Part shown: piece by piece, positions 33,955-43,354 of the stretch
How the letters are laid out: each line of letters opens with the position of its first letter
Position numbering within the stretch: position 1 is the first letter of the stretch
Assembly: GCA_963786985.1 (NCBI GenBank)
Contig: CAWBBL010000009.1
Coordinates: 310,001-374,000, forward strand
DNA from: Desertimonas sp963786985
GTDB taxonomy: Bacteria > Actinomycetota > Acidimicrobiia > Acidimicrobiales > Ilumatobacteraceae
Length of the DNA: 64,000 bases
Direction: 5' to 3'
Program-made: the position numbers and the translations under genes
The notes under the pieces: generated by a model
What the model was told of the DNA's origin: nothing
The model's database searches: none
Seen by the model: only the letters and a program-made list of their open reading frames with translations

Positions 33955-35836
33955 ATGAGGCGGACTCGTCGGATCTACCGAGGCATCGCAGCGCTCACGA
34001 TCGTCGGACTGTCGGCGGTCGCGATCCCTGCGATTCCTGCGTACGCCACGGGCGACGCGGACTTCGAGGTCGTCGGTTGTGAGCGTGCCGACCTCGGTGG
34101 CCACTCCGTGGCCCGGGTGTGGGACGAGGCGCTGCTCGAGCTGATCCGCCAGGTCGTGCCGGCGCCGACCGTGCACGCCCGCAACTTGTTCCACACGTCG
34201 GTGGCGATGTGGGACGCGTGGGCGGCGTACGACGCGAGCGCCGATGGCTACGTCGTCACCGAAAAGGCCGCGGCCTCGAACGTGACGGAGGCACGGGAGG
34301 CCGCCATCAGTTACGCCGTCTACCGCCTCCTGCTCTGGCGCTATGGCACCGTCTCGGATCTTCCCGTCACCGCCGAGCAGTTGGACGCCGTGATGGCGTC
34401 GCTGTGCTACCGCACTGACTTCGAGTCGACCGTCGGTGATTCCCCCGCGGCCCTCGGCAACCGCATTGCCGCGGCGATCATCGAGTACGGGAGCGACGAC
34501 GGGGCGCTGGAGAACGAGCGCTACGTCGACAGCAGTTACACCCCGGCCAACGAGCCGTTGCTGATGTCCGAGTCCGGCACGGTGATGCGCGACCCGAACC
34601 GCTGGCAGCCGTTGGCACTGGAGGAGCAGATCGCCCAGAACGGCCTGCCGATTCCAGGCAGCGTGCAGAACATCATCGGCCCCCACTGGGGTCACGTCAC
34701 ATCGTTCGCCATGCCGCCGTCGGAGGACGGGATCCCGATCGATCCGGGGCCGCCGCCGCTCCTCGGTGACCAGGCGACCGATGAGGCGTTCAAGCAGGCG
34801 GCGGTCAACGTGCTTCGCCTGAGCAGCGAGCTCGATCCGTCAGACGGCGTCGAGATCGACATCAGCCCTGGCGCCCTCGGCAACAACACGTTGGGAAGCA
34901 ACGACGGTCAGGGCTATGACGTCAACCCAGTAACCGAAGAGCCGTACGAGCCGAACGTGGTGCTGCGCGCCAACTACGCCCGCACGCTCGCCGAGTTCTG
35001 GGCCGACGGACCGCACTCGGAGACCCCGCCAGGGCACTGGAACGTGATCGCCAACGACGTCACCGACTCGCCGGGCTTCGAGCGACGGATCGGCGGGGTC
35101 GGCGAGGTCGTCGACCCACTCGAGTGGGACGTGAAGCTGTACCTGGCGCTCAACGGCGCCGTGCACGACGCGGCGATCGCGGCGTGGGGCTTGAAGGGGT
35201 ACTACGACTCGGTGCGGCCGATCTCCATGGTTCGCTACATGGGCGGCTTGGGCCAGTCGAGCGATCCCGACGGCCCGTCGTACGACCCCGAGGGCCTGCC
35301 GCTGGTCGACGACCTCGTCGAGGTCGTCACCGAGGAGTCGAGCGCGCCGGGCGAGCGCCATCGAGGAACTCGCCGGCCACGTCGGCGAGGTCGCCGTCCG
35401 GACGTGGCGCGGGTTCCCCGCCGACCCCGAGACCGAGACCAGTGGGGTCGGCTGGATCCTCGCCGTCGACTGGGTGCCCTACCAGCGGTCGACGTTCGTG
35501 ACTCCGGCGTTCCCGGGCTACGTCTCCGGGCACAGCACGTTCAGCCGGGCCGCCGCCGAGGTGATGGCCGCGTTCACCGGCGACACCTACTTCCCGGGCG
35601 GGCTGAGCGAGTACACGCTGCCGCGGAGCGAGCTGCTCCACGAGGAGGGTCCCACCGCGAACACCACCCTGCAATGGGCGACCTACTTCGACGCCGCCGA
35701 TCAGGCCGGCGTGTCGCGCATCTACATGGGCATCCACATCACCGAGGACGACTTCAACGGCCGCCGGATCGGGTCGGCGTGCGGTCTTGAAGCCTGGGCC
35801 CTCGCCCAGAGCTACTTCGAGGGCACGGCGCGCTGA
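33955..35836 (+). pseudogene. Secreted vanadium-dependent haloperoxidase/PAP2-like protein, apparent frameshift
   Basis: About 626 residues in two frames. ATG 33955 (GGGGGAG upstream) gives a signal peptide (GIAALTIVGLSAVAIPAIP), then HARNLFHTSVAMWDAWAAYD and the vanadate-pocket segment LKGYYDSVRPISMVRYMGG with its Lys and Arg. Sense is lost after VTEESSAPGERH (about 35365) and resumes one base over with EELAGHVGEVAVRTWRG, FPGYVSGHSTFSRAAAEVM (pocket Ser-Gly-His) and SRIYMGIHITEDDFNGRRIG (Arg and His). All catalytic residues survive, so one extra base near 35355-35375 is the likely cause. Such enzymes halogenate organics or act as phosphatases; which one is open. Confidence 0.82.
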
Positions 35837-35865
35837 ACGATTTCTCGGGGTTTGTTGTTGTCGAC

Positions 35866-35871
35866 TACGAT
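35866..35871 (+). promoter_or_regulatory. Putative -10 box of the xylose-type transporter operon
   Basis: TACGAT, 57 bases before the ATG at 35929, immediately after the haloperoxidase gene. No good -35 at 16-19 bases, which would suit activator-dependent transcription. Confidence 0.3.
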
Positions 35872-35928
35872 TCCGAGTTGCGCGGTTCCACGGCGGATCG
35901 CGTCCTGAAACGGGGGAGGAAACTCGTG

Positions 35929-37123
35929 ATGCACATTCGTCGATCTACGGCGCTCAAGGTGGGCGTGGCCTCGGTACTGGCCGTCGGCGCCTTCGGGCCG
36001 ATCGCCAGCGCCACGACCGTACCGCCGGGCACCGATGCCGGTGGTGAGGGAGGCGGCGACTGTGTCGTCGGCGTCTCATGGAACAACTTCCAGGAGCCGA
36101 GGTGGGCGGCGTGGGATGAGCCCACCATGAAGGGTGCGATCGAGGCCGGTGGCGGCAGCTACATCTCGACCGACGCCCAGTCCTCCGTCGAACAGCAGGC
36201 GAGCGATGTCGAGAACTTGATCGCCCAGGGCGCCAACGTCCTTGTGATCCTCGCTCAGGACGGCACGGCGATCCTGCCGTCTGTGGCGAGCGCTTTGTCC
36301 AACGGGGTCCCGGTCATCGCCTACGACCGCCTCATCGATGATCCCGGCGTGCTGTACATGACGTTCGACAACGTCGGGGTCGGACGGACCATCGCGGAGG
36401 TGATCTACGAGATCGTCCCTACCGGCAACTACGTGATCATCAAGGGCAACTCCGCCGACGCCAACGCCGACTTCCTGCGCGCTGGCATGGAAGAGGTCAT
36501 CGGCGACGCCGTGGCCGCGGGTGACATCACGATCGTCGGCGAGACGTACACCGACAACTGGGACGCGGCCCTCGCCCAGACCGAGATGGAGCAGTTCCTC
36601 ACGGAGACCGACAACGACGTCCAGGCAGTGCTGTCGGAGAACGACAGCATGGCCGGTGGCGTCGATCGCCGCCCTCGAGGCCCAGGGCCTCGCCGGCCAG
36701 GTGCCCGTGGGGGGCCAGGACGGCGACCTGCCCGCCCTCAACCGGGTCGCTCTCGGCACACAAACGGTGAGTGTTTGGAAGGACTCCCGCATTCTCGGCG
36801 AGGCCGCTGGAGCGGCCGCCTTAGAGCTCTGTGCCAACCCCGACCTCGCCTCGGTTACGGGGACCGCTCCGTTCACGTCGCCGGGGGGCAACGAGTTGAC
36901 GTCGATATTCTTCGATCCTCAGCCGATCACCCGCGACAACCTCGACGTCGTCCTCGAGGCGGGGGTGATCGACCAAGCGACGCTGTGCCAGGGAGTCGAG
37001 CCCGGGACGGTCCCGGTGTGCGACGCCACAGCGGGGTCGGCGCCGGCGGACACCGGGGCGGCGGGCACCGCCCCGGCGGACACCGCCCCGGCGGACACCG
37101 GCACCGCGACCACTGGCGGCTGA
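35929..37123 (+). pseudogene. Xylose-type (XylF) sugar ABC transporter substrate-binding protein, apparent frameshift
   Basis: About 397 residues. ATG 35929 has GGGGGAGG upstream and gives a signal peptide (LKVGVASVLAVGAFGPIASA) without lipobox, then the XylF-like core: VGVSWNNFQEPRWAAWDEP, NLIAQGANVLVILAQDGTAI, VPVIAYDRLIDDPGVLYMTF, VIIKGNSADANADFLRAGME. After VLSENDSMAGG (about 36655) sense moves one base over: IAALEAQGLAGQVPVGGQDG, RVALGTQTVSVWKDSRILGE, then a tail of APADT/AGTAPADTAPADTG repeats. One surplus base at about 36652-36668 explains it. The two genes for the membrane parts follow and look intact. Confidence 0.83.
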
Positions 37124-37200
37124 CCACCCTGATACTCGATGAGCCGTGCGTGCTGCGCCACTGACTCGGCGCAGGACGCAGGCTCGGTGTAGACGGCATC

Positions 37201-38514
37201 ATGACTGCTGAGGTCGATACCACCACGGTCAGGCCGCCTTCGACGCGCTCGCGGTGGCGTGGACTGGTGGCATCGACCGAAGTCGACATCCGCATGTTCG
37301 GCATGGTGGTCGCCCTGGCCGGCATCTGGCTGGGCTTCGACATCCTGTCGGGCGGCGACTTCCTGACGGCGCGCAACCTCTGGAACCTGTCGGTGCAGAG
37401 CGTCTCGATCGCCATCATGGCCACGGGCATGGTGCTGATCATCGTGTCGCGCAACATCGACCTGTCGGTCGGCTCACAGCTCGGGTTGATCGGCTACACG
37501 ATGGCGATGGTCCAGACCGACTGGATCCCCAACTCGCTCGGCCTCGGGTTCGACCGTTGGTACACGTGGATCGTGGCAGTGGCGATCGGGATCGCCCTCG
37601 GTGCCGGGATCGGCGCTGTCCAGGGGTTCATCGTCGCCTACGTCGGCGTGCCGTCGTTCATCGTCACGCTCGGCGGGATCCTGATCTGGCGCGGTCTCAT
37701 CTTCCGCTATGCACAGGGAGCATCGCTGGCGCCGATGGATGGCAACTACCAGCTGCTCGGCGGTGGACCGCGAGGTTCGCTCGGCGAGTGGCGCAGCTGG
37801 CTGTTGGGGGCGATCGGCTGTGGGCTGATCATCTTCGGCATCGTCATCGCCCGGCGCCGCCGTCGCCGCTACCAGTTCGCCCTCCGTCCGCTCGGTGTCG
37901 ACATCGGCCTCGGGGTGATCGGCTGCCTCATCGTCCTCGGCGCGGTCTGGCTCGCCAACAGCTATCCCTGGCCGGCGCAGCTCGCCAGCCAGTACGCCGA
38001 GCGACACGGCATCGTCGAGCCGGAGGGCGGTCTGAAGATCCCGACGGGGATCGCCTACCCGGTCGTGATCCTCATCGGCGTCGCCTTGATCATGACGTAC
38101 GTCGCCCGCCGTCGCCGGTTCGGTCGGTACGTCTACGCGATCGGTGGCAACCCCGAGGCGGCCGAGCTCGGCGGCATCAACGTGCGCCGGACGATCATGT
38201 TGACGTTCGTGCTGATGGGCGTGCTGTGCGCGATCAGCGCGGCAGTGCAGACGGCCCGCCTCAACGCCGCCGTCACGGGACTCGGAGTGAGCAACGAACT
38301 CGACGTGATCTCGGCGGCGGTCGTCGGCGGCACGTCGTTCGCCGGGGGCATCGGCACCATTCCCGGCGCCGTGCTCGGCGCGGTGGTGATGCAGTCGCTG
38401 CGGTCCGGCATGGTGCTGCTCAAGGTCGACTCGCCGACCCAGGACGTCTACGTCGGGATCGTGCTCGTCGTCGCCGTCGGCATCGACTCGTGGGTGCGGC
38501 GGCGGGCTCGTTGA
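37201..38514 (+). CDS. Xylose-type (XylH) sugar ABC transporter permease
   Basis: A 437-residue permease, longer than RbsC-type proteins because of an extra two-helix insertion around residues 180-300 (RSWLLGAIGCGLIIFGIVIA, IGLGVIGCLIVLGAVWLA), as in XylH. Other marks are IAIMATGMVLIIVSRNIDLS and VGSQLG, YVGVPSFIVTLGGILIWRGL, AELGGINVRRTIMLTFVLMG and GTSFAGGIGTIPGAVLGAVV. It lies between the binding protein and its ATPase. The sugar is assigned from family resemblance; no xylose catabolic gene is in the window, so another pentose or hexose is possible. Confidence 0.88.
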   Translation: MTAEVDTTTVRPPSTRSRWRGLVASTEVDIRMFGMVVALAGIWLGFDILSGGDFLTARNLWNLSVQSVSIAIMATGMVLIIVSRNIDLSVGSQLGLIGYTMAMVQTDWIPNSLGLGFDRWYTWIVAVAIGIALGAGIGAVQGFIVAYVGVPSFIVTLGGILIWRGLIFRYAQGASLAPMDGNYQLLGGGPRGSLGEWRSWLLGAIGCGLIIFGIVIARRRRRRYQFALRPLGVDIGLGVIGCLIVLGAVWLANSYPWPAQLASQYAERHGIVEPEGGLKIPTGIAYPVVILIGVALIMTYVARRRRFGRYVYAIGGNPEAAELGGINVRRTIMLTFVLMGVLCAISAAVQTARLNAAVTGLGVSNELDVISAAVVGGTSFAGGIGTIPGAVLGAVVMQSLRSGMVLLKVDSPTQDVYVGIVLVVAVGIDSWVRRRAR

Positions 38515-38525
38515 ACGGTGGCACG

Positions 38526-39353
38526 ATGACAAGCATCAGCGAGCCGGTTGCGATCACGACCGAGACTGGCGACGGGCGGCCGACCCCGCTCGTGGAGATG
38601 CGCGATATTCGCGTGTCCTTCGGTGGTGTCCACGCCGTCGACGGGGTCAGCGTCGACCTCCTCCCCGGCGAGGTCGTCGCCCTCGTGGGTGGCAACGGCG
38701 CCGGCAAGTCAACGCTGATGAAGGCGCTCTCGGGGGCGCATCCGGCCGACTCCGGCGAGATCCTCATCGACGGCGAGCCCGTGTCGATCAAGAGCCCGCG
38801 CGACGCTCGACCGCTCGGGATCGAGACGATCTACCAGACGCTGGCGCTCGCCGACAACATCGACGCCGCCGCCAACGTGTTTCTCGGACGGGAGGTGCTG
38901 ACCCGCACCGGCGCCCTCGACGACTCGGCGATGGCCTCGGCCACACGAGAGGTGATGCGGCGACTCAATCCGCGGTTCACCAACCTCAAGACGCCGGTCG
39001 GGTGGTTGTCGGGTGGACAACGCCAAGCCGTGGCCATCGCCCGTGCCGTGCACTTCAACGCCCGCATCCTGATCATGGATGAGCCCACCGCCGCGCTTGG
39101 GCCGGCGGAGACTGCCCAGGTGCACGAGCTCGTCGCCCAGCTGAAGTCGGAGGGCATCGGGATCTTCCTCATCAGCCACGACATCCACGACGTGTTCGAT
39201 CTGGCTGACCGGATCAGCGTGATGCTGACAGGCCGGCTCGTCGGCACCGTCAACAAGGAGGACGTCACCAAGGACGAAGTGCTGGCCATGATCATCATGG
39301 GCAAGCAACCGGGCGAGGTGTCGGACCGCGAGCTCCGCGAACTCCACACCTGA
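38526..39353 (+). CDS. Sugar ABC transporter ATPase (single domain, XylG/FrcA type)
   Basis: A 275-residue single ABC domain: Walker A VGGNGAGKSTLMK, Q-loop IYQTLALADNID, signature LSGGQRQAVAIARAV, Walker B ILIMDEPTAALGPAE, switch His in LISHDIHDVFDLAD. Unlike the rhamnose ATPase (two domains), it would work as a homodimer, as in fructose-type FrcA transporters. ATG 38526 begins 11 bases after the permease stop with GGTGG upstream. The open frame extends far upstream inside the permease gene but without protein-like sequence. A hairpin terminator follows. Confidence 0.9.
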   Translation: MTSISEPVAITTETGDGRPTPLVEMRDIRVSFGGVHAVDGVSVDLLPGEVVALVGGNGAGKSTLMKALSGAHPADSGEILIDGEPVSIKSPRDARPLGIETIYQTLALADNIDAAANVFLGREVLTRTGALDDSAMASATREVMRRLNPRFTNLKTPVGWLSGGQRQAVAIARAVHFNARILIMDEPTAALGPAETAQVHELVAQLKSEGIGIFLISHDIHDVFDLADRISVMLTGRLVGTVNKEDVTKDEVLAMIIMGKQPGEVSDRELRELHT

Positions 39354-39376
39354 GGCCGCTGCGCGGCGTTCGAGCA

Positions 39377-39423
39377 TTCTGGGCGCCATTTCTTGCGGCG
39401 AACGCAACGAATGGCACCCAGAA
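39377..39423. terminator. Hairpin between the transporter operon and the convergent LuxR gene
   Basis: Fourteen-base arms TTCTGGGCGCCATT (39377-39390) and AATGGCACCCAGAA (39410-39423) pair with one mismatch; the loop holds an inner TTGCG/CGCAA stem. It lies between two convergent genes, so it can terminate both. Confidence 0.65.
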
Positions 39424-39434
39424 GGTGAGCACAC

Positions 39435-42400
39435 TCAGGAGGGTGCGACGACACCCGTGCGATGGGCGTAGGTGGTCGCTTCGGTGCGGTTGGAGCATCC
39501 GGTCTTGCGGAGGATCGTTCGTACGTGGTTGGCCACGGTGTTCTGGCTGATGAACAAGCGCAGACCGATCTCGCGATTGGACAAGCCTTCAGCGACACAT
39601 CGCAGCACCTCGGCCTCGCGCGTGGACAGTCCGGCTGGCAACAACGTGCGGTCGGTGCCGCTGACGGCTCGGCTGGACGGGGGCCGCCGACCGTACCCGA
39701 CTCGTGTTGCCAGCTCGTCGGCTCGGCGACCGAGCTCTGCGGCGCGCTGGACGTTCCCCCGGATGGTCATCGTGGCTTCCCAGTCGAACAGGACCTCGAC
39801 GGTCCAGAGCGGTGACCCACTGCGCTCGGCCAGCTGGAGGGCGGACACGAAGTGGCGATCCGCCACGTCGTGCTGGCCGCACAGCTCGGTGAGTCCGGCG
39901 AGCAGCCGGTCGGCCGGGCCGAAGCAGATCGTGAACGCGGCCATCAGATTGCGCCCACTGAACGGGAGGAGTTCGGCAGCGAGAGTGCGGGCGCGGTCCG
40001 GGTCACCGAGCGCGAGGCAGGTCTCGGCGAGGAACGTGAGGCAGGCCGGCCACACCGCATCGCGGGGAACCGCGGCAAAGGCGTCTGGTGCCAAGGCGTC
40101 GAACTGCGATCTCGCGTCGTCGAGCATTCCCAGCTCGGCGTACAGCGCGGCAAGACCCGGTCGCCACACCGGCGGTGGGTCGTTGGATGCGGCAAGCGAT
40201 CGGAGCACCGGGGTGACTTCGTCGAGCCTGCCTTGAGCGCGTCGGATGGCGAACATCTGCACGCCGTAGATGCCGACGATGGCCGGGCTCTCGTCCGCCG
40301 CGTCGAGGGTCAAGCCGCGCTGGGCGAGCGCCTCGGCAGCGACCAGGTCGCCGGCGGCGATGGCGAGGATCGTCTCCAAGTGGATCGCCATCAACTGGAA
40401 CAGCGGGAAGCGCCCCGTGGCGGTCGCCCGGCGGAACCGATCGAGGGCGAGCGACGCGTCGTCGAGATCCCCGAGGGCAATCTGGGCGCGGCACTGGTTG
40501 GCGCTGCCATAGGAGATCCCCCAGAGGTCTTCGCTGCGCCGCCCGAGTGCTTCGAGTTCACGGGCGGCGTCGAGGATGCGGATCGGATCATCCGCCGACG
40601 TGATGACGGCTTCCAGTCCGACGAGCAGCGCCTCCGCGGCACCGATCTGTCGTGCCTGGGCGACGGCGACGTCGATGACCTCGTTGGCCAGCCCGGGCTG
40701 ACCCTCGATGACGAGCGCTCTTCCGAGCGACGCGAGCAGGCGCACCCGCAGCGGTGTCATGCTGTCGCCGACCTGGGAGACCGCCTGACTGAGCAGTTCG
40801 ACGGCCGGCCCGCCGGGGAGGCCGGGGACGTGGGTGGCCAGTTCGAACAGCAGGGCCGCCTCGGCGGCAACATCGGCCGCACCGACCCCGGTCGCCAACG
40901 CGAACGCGTCCCGGCTGCACTCGCGGCTCGGCCCGTACAAGCCGACTCGCAGCCGCACCGTCGCCAGTTCGACAAGCGCCTCGGCGCGCTGGCGATCCGC
41001 GAGTCCGAGGGTGAGCACGGCGTCGAGGTGCGACCCCGCCTCGTCGTAGGCCGCCGAGCTGACAGCCTGGGCAGCGGCCCGCCGGCCGTAGTCGAGCGCC
41101 TTGTCGACCGACGCCAGTGGTACTGCCGCGGCGAAGTGCCGGGCCAGCTCGGCAAGCACCGGGCGGGGATCAGCTGCATGGGACTGCTCGATGGCTTCGG
41201 CAACCGCGAGATGGGCGCGTCGGCGCACAACGTGTGACACCGTCGCCTCCACGGTGTCGCGCACGAGGGCGTGTTCGAACACGAGGCTCGGCGACGTCGT
41301 CGACGCGAGCAGGCCCGCCGAGACCAGTTCGTTGAGCGGAGGGTCGAGGGAGTCGGGGGCCACGGCGAGCGCCGCCGCGAGGATCCCGAGGTCGGTCCGC
41401 TGGCCGGCGACCGCGGCCATCTCGATCATCGTCCGCGCCGCTGGCGTCAGTTTGGCCAGGCGGGCGGCAACCACCTCGCGGATGCTGTCGGGCACGATCG
41501 ACGCGGTCGCCCGGCGATCGTTGACCACCCAGCCTCCAGCCGCCGAGGCCACGATCGCTCCACAGGCGACGAGGTGCCGCCACAGCTCGACGAGGTAGAA
41601 GGCGTTCCCCCGGCTGCGTGTCGCGAGATCTGTGGCGAGCTCTTTGAAGCGGTCATCCAGCGGGTGGCCGATCGCTTCGGCGACGAAGCGTTCGACGGCT
41701 TCCCCGTCAAGCCCACCCAGACGTAGCCGGGTCACGGCATCGGTGCGACGGAGATCGGCGAGACTGGCGGCGAGCGGCTCGGTGATCTCGTCGCTGGTGT
41801 CACGGAACGTGCCCAGCACGAGCAGGCCAGACGGCAGCCCGGACCGGGCGACGTGGCGCAGGAGGGCCAGGGTCTGCACACCCGCCCAGTGCAGATCCTC
41901 GAGGACGACGACCGTCGGCCAACGGGTCGCCGCCTCACGAAAGGCGACGCCAAACGCCTCGTAGAGCCGGTAACGAGCTGCGTCAGGATCCCCCGGCAGC
42001 ACGTCACGGTCGTGGGCCACTCGCTCGCCATGGGCGAGCAACGGGCTGAGCGGAGCCAACTCGCCGGTCATGGCCCGTGTCGGAAGCACCGCCAGCAGCT
42101 GCTCCACGGCCTGCACCCACGGTTGATACGGGACAGCGAGGTCGTCGTCACAACTGCCCAGGAGCACGGCCGCCCCAGATCGGTGGACGAGCCGGGCGAA
42201 CTCCGCCGCCAGGCGCGTCTTGCCCGATCCGGCTTCACCCCCGATGAGGACAATCTGACCCCCGGAACCGGCAACCGGCCAGGTTCGCTCGAGCGACGCC
42301 AACGCCGCCTCCCGGCCGACGAAGGGGTGCGCGGCTGGCGTCTGGAGCGACAGTGGGAGCGGCGGCGGCCGACCCGCGTCGGCGGTCACCGGCGGCGCCC

Positions 42401-42869
42401 ACTGCAACTGGTAGGTCGGTGTCGGATGAGGCAGCCCCCCGATGGCCAGCGTCCCGATCAGCTCGCAGCGTCCGGCGCGGTCGCCGTTCGCCAGCAGGCG
42501 GACGACGTCGGTGATGAGGATCTGGCCACTTCTCGCCGCAGCCTGCAACCGTCCGGCGGCGCTGATGGGCGGGCCATCGGCGGTGTCGTCCCACGAGATG
42601 TCGCCAGCGGCGATGCCGATGCGCATCCCCGCGGCAGATGTGGCGGCGACCAACTGCATGTCGACGGCAGCATCGAGGGCTGGCGCGGCAGCATGGAACG
42701 CGACGATCAAGCCATCGCCAGATGACCTGACGACCCGGCCTCCGTGGCGTCGAGCGATCGCCGTGAGCCGGCGCGCCAGCCGGGGGGCATCGCGTGGGGC
42801 CGGTGCGGCCGTGCCCACCGCAAGCACTGTTGCTGTCGCTGTCGATCGGGTCGTGTCCGGGCTCGTCAC
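39435..42869 (-). CDS. Large LuxR-family (LAL-type) regulator with degenerate cyclase-like domain and AAA ATPase
   Basis: A 1144-residue regulator. Residues 1-165 resemble a class III nucleotide cyclase (RVVRSSGDGLIVAFHAA, MRIGIAAGDISWDD, ISAAGRLQAAARSGQILITD), but the first metal Asp is missing and the AsnxxxArg site reads Ser, so cyclase activity is unlikely. An AAA/NB-ARC-like ATPase follows (FVGREAALASLE, Walker A GGEAGSGKT, Walker B-like TVVVLEDLHWAG), then about 600 residues of TPR-like helices, and a C-terminal LuxR HTH (LSTREAEVLRCVAEGLSNRE). GTG 42869 is preceded by GGAGAAGGG. Its promoter carries a perfect palindrome. Target unknown; the DUF4242 gene opposite is one candidate. Confidence 0.87.
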   Translation of the reverse strand: MTSPDTTRSTATATVLAVGTAAPAPRDAPRLARRLTAIARRHGGRVVRSSGDGLIVAFHAAAPALDAAVDMQLVAATSAAGMRIGIAAGDISWDDTADGPPISAAGRLQAAARSGQILITDVVRLLANGDRAGRCELIGTLAIGGLPHPTPTYQLQWAPPVTADAGRPPPLPLSLQTPAAHPFVGREAALASLERTWPVAGSGGQIVLIGGEAGSGKTRLAAEFARLVHRSGAAVLLGSCDDDLAVPYQPWVQAVEQLLAVLPTRAMTGELAPLSPLLAHGERVAHDRDVLPGDPDAARYRLYEAFGVAFREAATRWPTVVVLEDLHWAGVQTLALLRHVARSGLPSGLLVLGTFRDTSDEITEPLAASLADLRRTDAVTRLRLGGLDGEAVERFVAEAIGHPLDDRFKELATDLATRSRGNAFYLVELWRHLVACGAIVASAAGGWVVNDRRATASIVPDSIREVVAARLAKLTPAARTMIEMAAVAGQRTDLGILAAALAVAPDSLDPPLNELVSAGLLASTTSPSLVFEHALVRDTVEATVSHVVRRRAHLAVAEAIEQSHAADPRPVLAELARHFAAAVPLASVDKALDYGRRAAAQAVSSAAYDEAGSHLDAVLTLGLADRQRAEALVELATVRLRVGLYGPSRECSRDAFALATGVGAADVAAEAALLFELATHVPGLPGGPAVELLSQAVSQVGDSMTPLRVRLLASLGRALVIEGQPGLANEVIDVAVAQARQIGAAEALLVGLEAVITSADDPIRILDAARELEALGRRSEDLWGISYGSANQCRAQIALGDLDDASLALDRFRRATATGRFPLFQLMAIHLETILAIAAGDLVAAEALAQRGLTLDAADESPAIVGIYGVQMFAIRRAQGRLDEVTPVLRSLAASNDPPPVWRPGLAALYAELGMLDDARSQFDALAPDAFAAVPRDAVWPACLTFLAETCLALGDPDRARTLAAELLPFSGRNLMAAFTICFGPADRLLAGLTELCGQHDVADRHFVSALQLAERSGSPLWTVEVLFDWEATMTIRGNVQRAAELGRRADELATRVGYGRRPPSSRAVSGTDRTLLPAGLSTREAEVLRCVAEGLSNREIGLRLFISQNTVANHVRTILRKTGCSNRTEATTYAHRTGVVAPS

Positions 42870-42895
42870 GTCGCACCCTTCTCCGCCCGGGCATG

Positions 42896-42911
42896 GTCAG
42901 ATCTGACTATA
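42896..42911 (-). promoter_or_regulatory. Promoter and palindromic site upstream of the LuxR gene
   Basis: On the minus strand TATAGT (42911-42906) is a good -10, directly followed by the perfect 12-bp palindrome GTCAGATCTGAC (42907-42896). That position covers the transcription start and fits a repressor or autoregulatory site. Confidence 0.5.
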
Positions 42912-43031
42912 CGGTGTCGTCCGGTGACGCCGGCGGGGGATTCGGCGAACGACCAGACCGGGTCATGACAACGCCGCCGACGTTTCCTACGGTGTGATCA
43001 GACAGCGACGTCGTCGACACTAGGAAGCACC

Positions 43032-43292
43032 GTGGCCCTCTACCTCATCGAACGAAACTTTGCCGAGCAGCTGGATCTCGACGAGCTCAACCACGAAGGG
43101 ATCAGGCTCGTCAACGAGGACCTCGGTGTGCATTGGATCTACTCGTTCCTGTCCGCGGACCGCAAGAAGTCGTACTGCCTCTATGAGGCGCCGAGCGCCG
43201 AGGCGATCAGGGAAGCCGCAGCCCGTGCCGGGCTGCCAGCTGACGTGATCGTCCCCGTCGAGCAGTTCATTCCACCGACAGCCGTCGTCTGA
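43032..43292 (+). CDS. DUF4242/SCO4226-like small protein
   Basis: An 86-residue ferredoxin-fold-like protein: MALYLIERNFAEQLDLDELN, VHWIYSFLSADRKKSYCLYE, then EAIREAAARAGLPADVIVPV. This matches the DUF4242 family, whose studied Streptomyces member binds nickel; function otherwise unknown. Conserved His, Tyr and Cys residues (VHWIYSF, KKSYCLYE) could bind a metal. GTG 43032 has AGGAAG upstream. It is followed on the same strand by an acyl-CoA dehydrogenase-like gene 62 bases on and is divergent from the large LuxR regulator. Confidence 0.8.
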   Translation: MALYLIERNFAEQLDLDELNHEGIRLVNEDLGVHWIYSFLSADRKKSYCLYEAPSAEAIREAAARAGLPADVIVPVEQFIPPTAVV

Positions 43293-43354
43293 CCCTCAAC
43301 CATCAACCCCCCGAACGCCGCCTTCGGCGGCGACCAGGAAGGATCACAGGACCG

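Noticed and set aside
33955..35836. Programmed frameshifting in the haloperoxidase gene
   Set aside because: No slippery heptamer, downstream pseudoknot or conserved stop was seen at the break, and similar breaks occur in unrelated genes nearby.
37254..39353. A 699-codon frame fusing a long N-terminal region to the sugar ATPase
   Set aside because: The first 424 codons are an out-of-frame shadow of the permease gene; the ATPase starts at 38526.
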